This document shows, piece after piece, positions 24,301 through 36,157 of a stretch of DNA of 64,000 nt. The notes below the pieces were generated by a model. It had not been told where the DNA came from and searched no databases. It saw nothing but the letters and a program-made list of their open reading frames with translations. Position 1 is the first letter of the stretch. Each line of letters starts with the position of its first letter. The position numbers and the translations under genes are program-made. The stretch comes from Arenicola marina (lineage: Eukaryota > Annelida > Polychaeta > Arenicolidae), in NCBI GenBank assembly GCA_964019135.1, contig OZ025248.1:74716119-74780118 (forward strand), read 5' to 3'.

Positions 24301-26440
24301 CTGGGATGGGGTGTGTAAGGGAGGGATAGGCTGGGATGGGAGGTGTAAGAGAGGGATATGCTGGAATGGAGTGTGTAAGGGAGGGGTAGCCTGGGATGGG
24401 GTGTGTAAGGGAGGGATAGGCTGGGATGGGAGGTGTAAGAGAGGGATTGGCTGGGATGGGGTGTGTAAGGGAGGGATAGGCTGAGATGGAGTGTGTAAGA
24501 GAGGGATAGGCTGGAATGGGGTGTGTAAGGGAGGGATAGGCTGGGATGGATTGTGTAAGGGAGGGATAGGCTGAGATGGAGTGTGTAAGAGAGGGATAGG
24601 CTGGGATGGGGTGTGTAAGAGGGAGATAGGCTGGGATGGGGTGTGTAAGATGGAGATAGGCTGGGATGGGGTGTGTAAGGGAGGGATAGGCTGGGATGGG
24701 GGGTGTAAGAGAGGGATATGCTGGGATGGAGTGTGTAAGGGAGGGATAGGCTGAGATGGAGTGTGTAAGAGAGGGATAGGCTGGGATGGGGTGTGTAAGG
24801 GAGGGATAGGCTGGGATGGGGCGTGTAAGAGGGAGATAGGCTGGGATGGGGTGTGTAAGGGAGGGATAGGCTGGGATGGGGTGTGTAAGAGGGAGATAGG
24901 CTGGGATGGAGTGTGTAAGGGAGGGATAGGCTGGGATGGGGTGTGTAAGGGAGGGATAGGCTGGGATGGAGTGTGTAAGAGAGGGATAGGCTGGGATGGA
25001 GTGTGTAAGGGAGGGATAGGCTGGGATGGGGTGTGTAAGGGAGGGATAGGCTGGGATGGGGTGTGTAAGAGGGGGATAGGCTGGGATGGGTGGTGTAAGA
25101 GAGGGATAGGCTGGGATGGGGTGTGTAAGATAGGGATAGGCTGGGATGGGGTGTGTAAGGGAGGGATAGGCTGGGATGGAGTGTGTAAGTGAGGGATAGG
25201 CTGGGATGGAGTGTGTAAGGGAGGGATAGGCTGGGATGGGGTGTGTAAGATAGGGATAGGCTGGGATGGGGTGTGTAAGGGAGGGATAGGCTGGGATGGG
25301 AGGTGTAAGAGAGGGATATGCTGGAATGGAGTGTGTAAGGGAGGGGTAGCCTGGGATGGGGTGTGTAAGGGAGGGATAGGCTGGGATGGGAGGTGTAAGA
25401 GAGGGATTGGCTGGGATGGGGTGTGTAAGGGAGGGATAGGCTGAGATGGAGTGTGTAAGAGAGGGATAGGCTGGGATGGGGGGTGTAAGAGAGGGATAGG
25501 CTGGGATGGGGTGTGTAAGATAGGGATAGGCTGGGATGGGGTGTGTAAGGGAGGGATAGGCTGGGATGGAGTGTGTAAGTGAGGGATAGGCTGGGATGGA
25601 GTGTGTAAGGGAGGGATAGGCTGGGATGGGGTGTGTAAGATAGGGATAGGCTGGGATGGGGTGTGTAAGGGAGGGATAGGCTGGGATGGGAGGTGTAAGA
25701 GAGGGATATGCTGGAATGGAGTGTGTAAGGGAGGGGTAGCCTGGGATGGGGTGTGTAAGGGAGGGATAGGCTGGGATGGGAGGTGTAAGAGAGGGATTGG
25801 CTGGGATGGGGTGTGTAAGGGAGGGATAGGCTGAGATGGAGTGTGTAAGAGAGGGATAGGCTGGAATGGGGTGTGTAAGGGAGGGATAGGCTGGGATGGA
25901 GTGTGTAAGGGAGGGATAGGCTGAGATGGAGTGTGTAAGAGAGGGATAGGCTGGGATGGGGTGTGTAAGAGGGAGATAGGCTGGGATGGGGTGTGTAAGA
26001 TGGAGATAGGCTGGGATGGGGTGTGTAAGGGAGGGATAGGCTGGGATGGGGGGTGTAAGAGAGGGATATGCTGGGATGGAGTGTGTAAGGGAGGGATAGG
26101 CTGAGATGGAGTGTGTAAGAGAGGGATAGGCTGGGATGGGGTGTGTAAGGGAGGGATAGGCTGGGATGGGGTGTGTAAGAGGGAGATAGGCTGGGATGGG
26201 GTGTGTAAGGGAGGGATAGGCTGGGATGGGGTGTGTAAGAGGGAGATAGGCTGGGATGGAGTGTGTAAGGGAGGGATAGGCTGGGATGGGGTGTGTAAGG
26301 GAGGGATAGGCTGGGATGGAGTGTGTAAGAGAGGGATAGGCTGGGATGGAGTGTGTAAGGGAGGGATAGGCTGGGATGGGGTGTGTAAGGGAGGGATAGG
26401 CTGGGATGGGGTGTGTAAGAGGGGGATAGGCTGGGATGGG
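24301..26440. repeat. 1350-bp higher-order duplication within the 30-bp array
   Basis: The variant series at 24301-25090 recurs at 25651-26440, an offset of 1350 bp (45 units). It includes the GATATGCTGGAATGG, GGATTGGCTGG, AAGATGGAGATAGG and GAGGGAGATAGG-type units in the same order. Confidence 0.7.
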
Positions 26441-28335
26441 GGGTGTAAGAGAGGGATAGGCTGAGATGGAGTGTGTAAGAGAGGAGTAGGCTGGAATGGG
26501 GTGTGTAAGGGAGGGGTAGGCTGGGATGGGGTGTGTAAGTGAGGGATAGGCTGGGATGGGGCTTGTAGGAGAGGGGTAGGCTGGGATGGGGTGTGTAGAG
26601 GAGAGATAGGCTGAGATGGGGTGTGTAAGAGAGGAGTAGGCTGGGATGGGGTGTGTAAGAGAGGGGTAGGCTGGGATGGGGTGTGTAAGAGAGGGGTAAG
26701 CTGAGATGGGGTGTGTAAGGGAGGCATAGGCTGAGATGGGGTGTTTAAGGGAGGGATAGGCTGGGATGGGGTGTTTAAGGGAGGCATAGGCTGAGATGGG
26801 GTGTGTAAGGGAGGGATAGGCTGGGATGGGGTGTGTAAGGGAGGGATAGGCTGGGATGGAGTGTGTAAGGGAGGGATAGGCTGGGGTGGGGTGTGTAAGG
26901 GAGGGATAGGCTGGGATGGGGGGTGTAGGAGAGGGGTAGGCTGGGATGGGGTGTGTAAGAGAGGGGTAAGCTGAGATGGGGTGTGTAAGGGAGGGATAGG
27001 CTGGGATGGGGTGTGTAAGGGAGGCATAGGCTGAGATGGGGTGTGTAAGGGAGGGATAGGCTGGGATGGGGTGTGTAAGGGAGGGATAGGCTGGGATGGG
27101 GTGTGTAAGGGAGGGATAGGCTGAGATGGAGTGTGTAACGGAGGGATAGGCTAAGATGGAGTGTGTAAGGGAGGGATAGGCTGGGATGGAGTGTGTAAGG
27201 GAGGGATAGGCTGGGATGGAGTGTGTAAGGGAGGGATAGGTTGGGATGGGGGGTGTAGGAGAGGGATAGGATGGGATGGGGGGTGTAAGAGAGGGATAGG
27301 CTGGGATGGGGGGTGTAGGAGAGGGATAGGATGGGATGGGGGGTGTAAGAGAGGGATAGGATGGGATGGGGGGTGTAGGAGAGGGATAGGATGGGATGGG
27401 GTGTGTAAGGGAGGGATAGGCTGGGATGGGGGGTGTAGGAGAGGGATAGGATGGGATGGGGGGTGTAAGAGAGGGATAGGCTGGGATGGGGGGTGTAGGA
27501 GAGGGATAGGCTGGGATGGGGTGTGTAAGGGAGGGATAGGATGGGATGGGGGGTGTAGGAGAGGGATAGGATGGGATGGGGGGTGTAAGAGAGGGATAGG
27601 CTGGGATGGGGTGTGTAAGAGAGGGGTAGGCTGGGATGGGGTGTGTAAGAGAGGGATAGGCTGGGATGGGGTGTGTAAGGGAGGGATAGGCTGGGATGGG
27701 GGGTGTAAGGGAGGGGTAGGCTGGAATGAGGTGTGTAAGAGAGGGATATGCTGGGATGGAGTGTGTAAGGGAGGGATAGGCTGGGATGGGGAGTGTAAGA
27801 TGGGGATAGGCTGGGATGGAGTGTGTAAGGGAGGGATAGGCTGGGATGGGGTGTGTAAGGGAGGGATAGGCTGGGATGGGGGGTGTAAGAGGGAGATAGG
27901 CTGGGATGGAGTGTGTAAGATAGGGATAGGCTGGGATGGGGTGTGTCAGGGAGGGATAGGCTGGGATGGAGTGTGTAAGGGAGGGATAGGCTGGGATGGG
28001 GAGTGTAAGATGGGGATAGGCTGGGATGGAGTGTGTAAGGGAGGGATAGGCTGGGATGGGGTGTGTAAGGGAGGGATAGGCTGGGATGGGGTGTGTAAGG
28101 GAGGGATAGGCTGGGATGGGGTGTGTAAGGGAGGGATAGGCTGGGATGGGGTGTGTAAGGGAGGGATAGGCTGGGATGGAGTGTGTAAGGGAGGGATAGG
28201 CTGGGATGGGGTGTGTAAGGGAGGGATAGGCTGGGATGGGGGGTGTAAGGGAGGGGTAGGCTGGAATGAGGTGTGTAAGAGAGGGATATGCTGGGATGGG
28301 GTGTGTAAGGGAGGGATAGGCTGGGATGGGGGGTG

Positions 28336-29935
28336 TAAGGGAGGGGTAGGCTGGAATGAGGTGTGTAAGAGAGGGATATGCTGGGATGGAGTGTGTAAGG
28401 GAGGGATAGGCTGGGATGGGGAGTGTAAGATGGGGATAGGCTGGGATGGGGTGTGTAAGGGAGGGATAGGCTGGGATGGGGTGTGTAAGGGAGGGATAGG
28501 CTGGGATGGGGGGTGTAAGAGGGAGATAGGCTGGGATGGAGAGTGTAAGATAGGGATAGGCTGGGATGGGGTGTGTCAGGGAGGGATAGGCTGGGATGGA
28601 GTGTGTAAGGGAGGGATAGGCTGGGATGGGGAGTGTAAGATGGGGATAGGCTGGGATGGAGTGTGTAAGGGAGGGATAGGCTGGGATGGGGTGTGTAAGG
28701 GAGGGATAGGCTGGGATGGGGTGTGTAAGGGAGGGATAGGCTGGGATGGGGTGTGTAAGGGAGGGATAGGCTGGGATGGGGTGTGTAAGGGAGGGATAGG
28801 CTGGGATGGAGTGTGTAAGGGAGGGATAGGCTGGGATGGGGGTGTAAGAGGGGGATAGGCTGGGATGGGGTGTGCAAGATAGGGATAGGCTGGGATGGGG
28901 TGTGTAAGGGAGGGATAGGCTGGGATGGGGTGTGTAAGGGAGGGATAGGCTGGGATGGGGTGTGTAAGGGAGGGATAGGCTGGGATGGGGTGTGTAAGGG
29001 AGGGATAGGCTGGGATGGAGTGTGTAAGGGAGGGATAGGCTGGGATGGGGGTGTAAGAGGGGGATAGGCTGGGATGGGGTGTGCAAGATAGGGATAGGCT
29101 GGGATGGGGTGTGTAAGGGAGGGGTAGGCTGGAATGAGGTGTGTAAGAGAGGGATAGGCTGGGATGGGGTGTGTAAGGGAGGGATAGGCTGGGATGGGGG
29201 GTGTAAGGGAGGGGTAGGCTGGAATGAGGTGTGTAAGAGAGGGATATGCTGGGATGGAGTGTGTAAGGGAGGGATAGGCTGGGATGGGGAGTGTAAGATG
29301 GGGATAGGCTGGGATGGGGTGTGTAAGGGAGGGATAGGCTGGGATGGGGTGTGTAAGGGAGGGATAGGCTGGGATGGGGGGTGTAAGAGGGAGATAGGCT
29401 GGGATGGAGTGTGTAAGATAGGGATAGGCTGGGATGGGGTGTGTCAGGGAGGGATAGGCTGGGATGGAGTGTGTAAGGGAGGGATAGGCTGGGATGGGGA
29501 GTGTAAGATGGGGATAGGCTGGGATGGAGTGTGTAAGGGAGGGATAGGCTGGGATGGGGTGTGTAAGGGAGGGATAGGCTGGGATGGGGTGTGTAAGGGA
29601 GGGATAGGCTGGGATGGGGTGTGTAAGGGAGGGATAGGCTGGGATGGGGTGTGTAAGGGAGGGATAGGCTGGGATGGAGTGTGTAAGGGAGGGATAGGCT
29701 GGGATGGGGGTGTAAGAGGGGGATAGGCTGGGATGGGGTGTGCAAGATAGGGATAGGCTGGGATGGGGTGTGTAAGGGAGGGATAGGCTGGGATGGGGTG
29801 TGTAAGGGAGGGATAGGCTGGGATGGGGTGTGTAAGGGAGGGATAGGCTGGGATGGGGTGTGTAAGGGAGGGATAGGCTGGGATGGAGTGTGTAAGGGAG
29901 GGATAGGCTGGGATGGGGGTGTAAGAGGGGGATAG
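28336..29935. repeat. 868-bp higher-order duplication marked by 29-bp units
   Basis: Units that lost one G (GGGATGGGGGTGTAAGAGG) near 28840 and 29048 recur near 29708 and 29916. The block 28336-29067 matches 29204-29935 with an offset of 868 bp. These shortened units change the phase of the 30-bp lattice and make useful landmarks. Confidence 0.7.
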
Positions 29936-31798
29936 GCTGGGATGGGGTGTGCAAGATAGGGATAGGCTGGGATGGGGTGTGTAAGGGAGGGATAGGCTGG
30001 GATGGGGTGTGTAAGGGAGGGATAGGCTGGGATGGAGTGTGTAAGGGAGGGATAGGCTGGGATGGAGTGTGTAAGGGAGGGATAAGCTGGGATGGGGTGT
30101 GTAAGGGAGGGATAGGCTGGGATGGGGGGTGTAAGAGAGGGATATGCTGGGATGGAGTGTGTAAGGGAGGCATAGGCTGAGATGGAGTGTGTAAGGGAGG
30201 GATAGGCTGGGATGGAGTGTGTAAGGGAGGGATAGGCTGGGATGGGGTGTGTAAGAGAGGGATAGGCTGGGATGGGGGGTGTAAGAGAGGGATATGCTGG
30301 GATGGAGTGTGTAAGGGAGGGATAGGCTGGGATGGGGTGTGTAAGGGAGGGATAGGCTGGGATGGGGTGTGTAAGGGAGGGATAGGCTGGGATGGAGTGT
30401 GTAAGGGAGGGATAGGCTGGGATGGGGGGTGTAAGAGAGGGATATGCTGGGATGGAGTGTGTAAGGGAGGGATAGGCTGGGATGGGGTGTGTAAGGGAGG
30501 GATAGGCTGGGATGGGGTGTGTAAGGGAGGGATAGGCTGGGATGGGGGGTGTAAGAGAGGGATATGCTGGGATGGAGTGTGTAAGGGAGGCATAGGCTGA
30601 GATGGAGTGTGTAAGGGAGGGATAGGCTGGGATGGAGTGTGTAAGATAGGGATAGGCTGGGATGAGGTGTGTAAGAGAGGGATATGCTGGGATGGAGTGT
30701 GTAAGGGAGGGATAGGCTGGGATGGGGTGTGTAAGGGACGTATAGGCTTGGATGGAGTGTGTAAGATAGGGATAGGCTGGGATGAGGTGTGTAAGAGAGG
30801 GATATGCTGGGATGGAGTGTGTAAGGGAGGGATAGGCTGAGATGGAGTGTGTAAGGGAGGGATAGGCTGGGATGGGGAGTGTAAGGGAGGGATAGGCTGG
30901 GATGGGGGGTGTAAGGGAGGGATAGGCTGGTATGGGGTGTGTAAGGGAGGGATAGGCTGGGATGGGGTGTGTAAGGGAGGGATAGGCTGGGATGGAGTGT
31001 GTAAGGGAGGGATAGGCTGGGATGGGGTGTGTAAGGGAGGGATATGCTGGGATGGAGTGTGTAAGGGAGGGATAGGCTGAGATGGAGTGTGTAAGGGAGG
31101 GATAGGCTGGGATGGGGAGTGTAAGGGAGGGATAGACTGGGATGGGGGGTGTAAGGGAGGGATAGGCTGGGATGGGGTGTGTAAGGGAGGGATAGGCTGG
31201 GATGGGGAGTGTAAGGGAGGGATAGACTGGGATGGGGGGTGTAAGGGAGGGATAGGCTGGGATGGGGTGTGTAAGGGAGGGATAGGCTGGGATGGGGGGT
31301 GTAAAAGGGGGATAGGCTGGGATGGAGTGTGTAAGGGAGGGATAGGCTGGGATGGGGTGTGTAAGGGAGGGATAGGCTGGGATGGGGTGTGTAAGATAGG
31401 GATAGGCTGGGATGGGGTGTGTAAGGGAGGGATAGGCTGGGATGGGGTGTGTAAGGGAGGGATAGGCTGGGATGGGGTGTGTAAGTGAGGGATAGGCTGG
31501 GATGGAGTGTGTAAGGGAGGGATAGGCTGGGATGGGGTGTGTAAGATAGGGATAGGCTGGGATGGGATGTGTAAGGGAGGGATAGGCTGGGATGGAGTGT
31601 GTAAGGGAGGGATAGGCTTGGATGGGGTGTGTAAGGGAGGGATAGACTGGGATGGGGTGTGTAAGGAAGGGATAGACTGGGATGGGGTGTGTAAGGGAGG
31701 GATAGGCTGGGATGGGGTGTGTAAGGGAGGGATAGACTGTGATGGGGTGTGTAAGGAAGGGACAGACTGGGATGGGGTGTGTAAGGAAGGGATAGACT

Positions 31799-31998
31799 NN
31801 NNNNNNNNNNNNNNNNNNNNNNNNNNNNNNNNNNNNNNNNNNNNNNNNNNNNNNNNNNNNNNNNNNNNNNNNNNNNNNNNNNNNNNNNNNNNNNNNNNNN
31901 NNNNNNNNNNNNNNNNNNNNNNNNNNNNNNNNNNNNNNNNNNNNNNNNNNNNNNNNNNNNNNNNNNNNNNNNNNNNNNNNNNNNNNNNNNNNNNNNNN
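31799..31998. other. Assembly gap (200 N)
   Basis: Exactly 200 N. The left side is still 30-bp repeat; the right side is unique sequence. The true length of the megasatellite is therefore unknown. Confidence 1.
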
Positions 31999-33689
31999 GT
32001 GCGAGCCACTTCCGTTGCTTACTGCTTGGGCTGGCAGCTCGGAGGAAGGAAGAGTGGATCGAGCGGTCCACGGGATAAAAAGTCTGCACTTCTTCAAAGA
32101 AAAGATATGTAATGTATCATTTCGACGTCCGACAGTCCACAGAGCGGCCAAATAGCATCGCGGGTTCGCTTAAATATTTATCTCATTTGCGTGCATCACC
32201 AACAGTTTGTTTCTTCTCTCTTTTTTTGTCGTCATCGAGTAGGACGCTACAGACAATCACAAGCCGTTAACACGGATATCTGGAACAGGCCAAAAGAATA
32301 ACCGTTATAAGCGGCAAGAGTTCTTTCTTTTCAACGTAAAAGCCTTTGCAGCTGCCGGACAGAACAGCCGGGGGCAAGTCCTCCATCAGCGTCAGAGATT
32401 CTGCCGATTCTCAACGCTCATTTAGCCTCAGCTTTCTCTGAGCGAGGACGTTGTCGGATCTCTGGATACGTTTAGCACGATCGACCTGGGTGGCGGTTAC
32501 CTGGACAGAGAAGAAGACGCCCGGGAGATTTATCCAGGTGAGCTTTTCCCACAGCAAGGTTTGTCTCTCGCGAACCGTGATATCGCTTCCTGGGCAGCTT
32601 GGTATCGAGTGCTGAAACGTGTTATTGACTGGCTACCTGTTTGAGATGCCCTGTGCCACTCAACATTAAATGCGGGCCATGCAAAAAACTACCCAATGCC
32701 GCCCAAAACCACCGTTGTCCCGGTCCCGTTGTCCTACCTTTGATCCCAGCCGACGTTCTTCCGTTTCTCGACGAGGTGCAGCGGAGCGTTCGTTACAGTT
32801 TCCCGTTCGAGGCAAAGAACTAAGCAACTGGCTCCGTGGAATGTTGAATCACCGTATTTCGGGCCATTGAGGTTTTTGGGCAATTGACACAATAGCCACA
32901 ATGGTGTGTTGGTTTTCACGCTGCTGAAACGCCGTGTGCGTCGATCTTGTGTCGAAAGCACTGTTTTATATTACCTAGCTTACTCGATCATGTTCCTAAC
33001 TGCTGGCTAATTTCGGTATTTCTTAATTGCGGCATATTATTTGTTGCACGTGTACATGAAGAAAGTTTCCTGACTGGGCTTGATTCTGAGACTATCGGGT
33101 AATTACAGTGCTGAAAACGGCGCAGTTTTGGCCATGAAGTCATGGACGTAAATGAGCTGTGAGCTTGAATCAAAGTTGACGCAAGCACTCTCTTCAAACA
33201 TTGCAACCGTGATGAAGGAAGCGTGAACAGAACACTATAATAAACCCCGCCCCTATGTGGAGGTCTATTAAAGTTCAAATGGATGTGGGGTTTATTAAAG
33301 CTTCGGCGGGGCGTGGGGGTGCTATTCCGCCGCTAAATCTGTCTACAATATCGTCCAGTGAACCGACTGGTATATCTAGGTCAGCTCTTGCCTTGTGTTT
33401 GAGAATGACCTAATTTGGACCACCTGGCCAAGATCATTCATGGCCCGTGAGGAGGAGATTAACTAGGGATACGAATTTAGTGTGGACCGAGTCTGGTTTG
33501 TCTGCCATTGTTTGGCTTTGTTTACGCATTAAAACGGATCTAAGTTTAGGCCAAACTGATTGTTTGTCACATGTTTGCTTCCAAACTATTCGGTTTTAAT
33601 CCTAGTTTTACTCCAGTTTTGCACGTTCCCTCACACCACAAATAACGGATCATTCCTAAATTGTTTCCGATACGATTCCTTGTGGTTAC
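31999..33689. other. Unique sequence after the gap, no recognised gene
   Basis: Balanced-composition unique DNA. It holds one open stretch ending beyond a donor-like site (32426-32644). A small inverted repeat pairs AATAAACCCC (33239-33248) with GGGGTTTATT (33287-33296). Nothing else is assigned. Confidence 0.5.
32426..32644 (+). CDS. Open stretch with protein-like composition, unidentified
   Basis: Seventy-two codons are open in one frame. It includes SLDTFSTIDLGGGYLDREED and, further on, ASWAAWYRVLKRVIDWLP before a stop. There is no ATG near its left end, so it would need an upstream exon. A strong donor, CCAG|GTGAGC, lies inside it at 32537/32538. It may therefore be an exon ending at 32537 with the rest intronic. 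I do not recognise a family. Chance openness is a real alternative in this GC-balanced stretch. Confidence 0.15.
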   Translation, partial: PQLSLSEDVVGSLDTFSTIDLGGGYLDREEDAREIYPGELFPQQGLSLANRDIASWAAWYRVLKRVIDWLPV

Positions 33690-34500
33690 ATCTACGTCTG
33701 GGGTTTAAGGTCTATCTCCTTAAGGTTCTCTACTCCTGGTATTTAAGGTCTGTCCATATGCCTGTGGTTCTCTACTCCTGGTATTTAAGGTCTGTCCATG
33801 TCCTTGTGGTTCTCTACTCCTATAATTTAAGGTCTGTCTATGTCCTTGTGGTTCTCTACTCCTGGTAATTAAGGTCTGTCCATGTCCTTGTGGTTATCTA
33901 CTCCTAGTATTTAAGGTCTGTCTATGTCCTTGTGGTTCTCTACTCCTGGTATTTAAGGTCTGTCCATGTCCTTGTGGTTCTCTACTCCTGGTATTTAAGG
34001 TCTGTCCATGTCCTTGAGGTTCTCTACTCCTGGTATTTAAGGTCTGTCCATATCCTTGTGGTTATCTACTCCTAGTATTTAAGGTCTGTCCATGTCCCTG
34101 TGGTTCTCTACTCCTGGTATTTAAGGTCTATCCATATCCTTGTGGTTTTCCACTCTTAGTGTTTAAGGTCTGTCTATATCCTTGAGGTTCTCTACTCTTG
34201 GTGTTTAAGGTCTGTCCAGATCCTTGTGGTTCTCTACTCTTAGCGTTTAAGGTTTGTCCATATCCTTGTGGTTCTCTACTCTTAGTGTTTAAGGTCTGTC
34301 CATATCCTTGTGGTTCTCTACTCTTAGTGTTTAAAGTTTGTCCATATCTTTGTGGTTATCTTTTTTCTGGTGTTTAAGGTTTGTCTATCTCCTTGTGTTT
34401 TGTTATTCATGGTGTTTAAGATCTATTCATATCCGTGTGGGTGTGTACTTTTGGTTTTTAAAGTCTGTCTCCTTGCGATTCTCTACTTCTGCTGTATAAC
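33690..34500. repeat. 42-bp tandem repeat array, decaying to the right
   Basis: About 19 copies of a 42-bp unit beginning TACTCCTGGTATTTAAGGTC and continuing TGTCCATGTCCTTGTGG. Units between about 33720 and 34130 are nearly uniform. Later copies drift (CTCTTAGTGTTTAAGG, then more broken forms), a gradient typical of old array edges. A frame of 14 codons per unit runs through part of it but is not a gene. Confidence 0.93.
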
Positions 34501-36157
34501 GGCCAGCTTTTTGGGTGAATTAATTCGTAATTTTCAGATAATTTACTCAACAAAGAAATGCTATGACTGCCCATCTCATGCGTACCCGTTTCTCAAAAAC
34601 GGAATCTAGATTAATGCTAAGACACTTCGAGAGTCGCCCCTGATTATTTCTTGGTGGTTTAGAGCTTCACATAGGATGCGAGGCACAGGATAGTGCCAAA
34701 TAGTGCTTAGGTTGCTTTAAAATATTAATATAATATTTTATATTAACAGGTATGTATGGCAACATGTATTGGGATTTATGGTTTGACCCAGGTCCTCTAC
34801 TTCTCCGTCTGTGTGTGTCCCGCTATATAGCAGTCTCTACCCAGTCTTTGGGTTTCTCTGTCCATCTTTATCTCTGTTCTCTCTAGCTCTGTCCTAGCTT
34901 GTCTATTCCAACCACTTTTAGGTCATACCTAGGAGTCGTGAGTTCCGGTTTCAGAAAGTTTGGAAAGCTCCCCCTCCCCCCTTCGGTCGCTAGCTTTACT
35001 CCACCGAGCTCCAGAATCCTAGATCCGCCCTTCCACATTTATACATTGTTTCTCTTTTCCTCTCAAGGGATAACACACCGACATACTTGGTTTTCGTTTT
35101 GTTTTGCTCGACAAATCTCCTTTGCCTCTTATCCGTCTATATTTTAATAGTTTGGTTCACTTACTTGCATCTTGCCAAGGAAGAATACGCCCGTAAAATA
35201 CTCAGTCAAATTTTATTTTGAAAGTGGCTTTTCGACGCACGATTAAAACCAACGTCTTGTATACGAATGCAAAATATGTTCCTTGGAGGCTACAAGTGAA
35301 ACGCAATATATCTTCTCTTTTACTGTAGATAACACGAAAACGTGCACTTGCCTTACTGATTTATAGATCAGCTTTAGAGTTTATGGCGGCGGTTTTGTCT
35401 GAAGTACTATTTGTGTCGTGTTCGCTAGCACACCATATTACATGGGGCGGCTAAATCTACTGGTAAGCATTTTGCCACAATTTTGAATTTATCGTATGCC
35501 CGGGGCCGCGATTCTAGACTGAAATGCGCATTTCATATTTCTGAACCACGAGACGCCATTCTAACGTTAGTCAATAGCGTCTTGACCTCTCTGTGGACGA
35601 GGTCGGGGCTGAGCCGGGCTCGAACCTCAAGCCTGGGACGCTCAGTCCCTGACTTTCTTATCTTCTATTTCGTTACTCTACAATTTTTTAAAGGCCTCAG
35701 CTTACCTACAGGTGAGTGGGCCTACTGGTGGCTGTAAAATGCTATCCTGAGCAATAAACTGAGCCATGCGGACCTAACTCTTTTAGGATTAGCCATCACA
35801 TCGTTTTGTCATCATGTTGATGAGCTAAAAAGGGACATTATTGCTGTGGAAACAGGTTCATGTGTCACAGGGCGATATTGGGGGTATTATTATGTTTAGG
35901 ACATTTAAAGGGAAAGCCAAGACCAGCGATGAATGATTTCTTATTGAAACTATGAACCAAGTTCATCCCCAAAGGACAATTTTTTTTATCAATCTGATAC
36001 GGATTATTCGTCGATTGAACGCTAACCACTGCCCCGGTCATAGAGGTAGCGCATTGCAGCTGATGATGACGTCACGGAAGCCTAGTCCGTCATAAGGCCT
36101 CGATTATTTGACCCGTGAGTTCAAAAATAACTCACCGGCCGTCCATAATATTAGGTG
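34501..36157. other. Intergenic unique sequence
   Basis: AT-rich spacer. It contains an AT palindrome near 34720-34742, a single MITE-like end (CTAGATCCGCCC near 35020-35032), a tRNA-type B box on the minus strand (35617-35627) and a CRE-like TGACGTCA at 36067-36074. No gene is recognised. Confidence 0.5.
35600..35650 (-). mobile_element. tRNA-like B box, possible SINE remnant
   Basis: The minus strand reads AGGTTCGAGCC at 35627-35617, a polymerase III B-box match, followed by CGGCTC. No convincing A box is seen upstream on that strand, so it is at best a fragment. Confidence 0.3.

Larger units (their letters stand above)
8085..31798. repeat. 30-bp G-rich megasatellite (about 760 units), truncated by gap
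   Basis: Head-to-tail units of 30 bp with consensus GGGATAGGCTGGGATGGGG then TGTGTAAGGGA. It runs for 23.7 kb and is interrupted only by two copies of one 414-bp element. Variants recur in blocks (GATATGCTGG, GTGTAAGTGAGG, GCTGAGATGG, AAGATAGGG and 29-bp units with one G lost), which shows higher-order duplication. The plus strand is strongly G over C. Since 30 is a multiple of 3 and the C-rich strand holds no stop triplet, the minus strand stays open in all three frames for up to about 5,700 codons of decapeptide repeats (SLTHPIPAYP, PYTPHPSLSL or PLHTPSQPIP). In one plus frame the repeat reads MCKGGIGWDG, with TGA wherever TGG mutates. I judge these not to be protein genes. Confidence 0.97.

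Noticed and set aside
11801-29086. Giant proline-rich protein on the minus strand
   Set aside because: All three minus frames are open over the same 30-bp repeat. Openness follows from composition and unit length, and the frame crosses a transposon copy and unrelated end sequence.
8276-31798. Glycine/tryptophan repeat proteins on the plus strand (MCKGGIGWDG)
   Set aside because: Frames are cut wherever TGG mutates to TGA. They are fragments of the same satellite.
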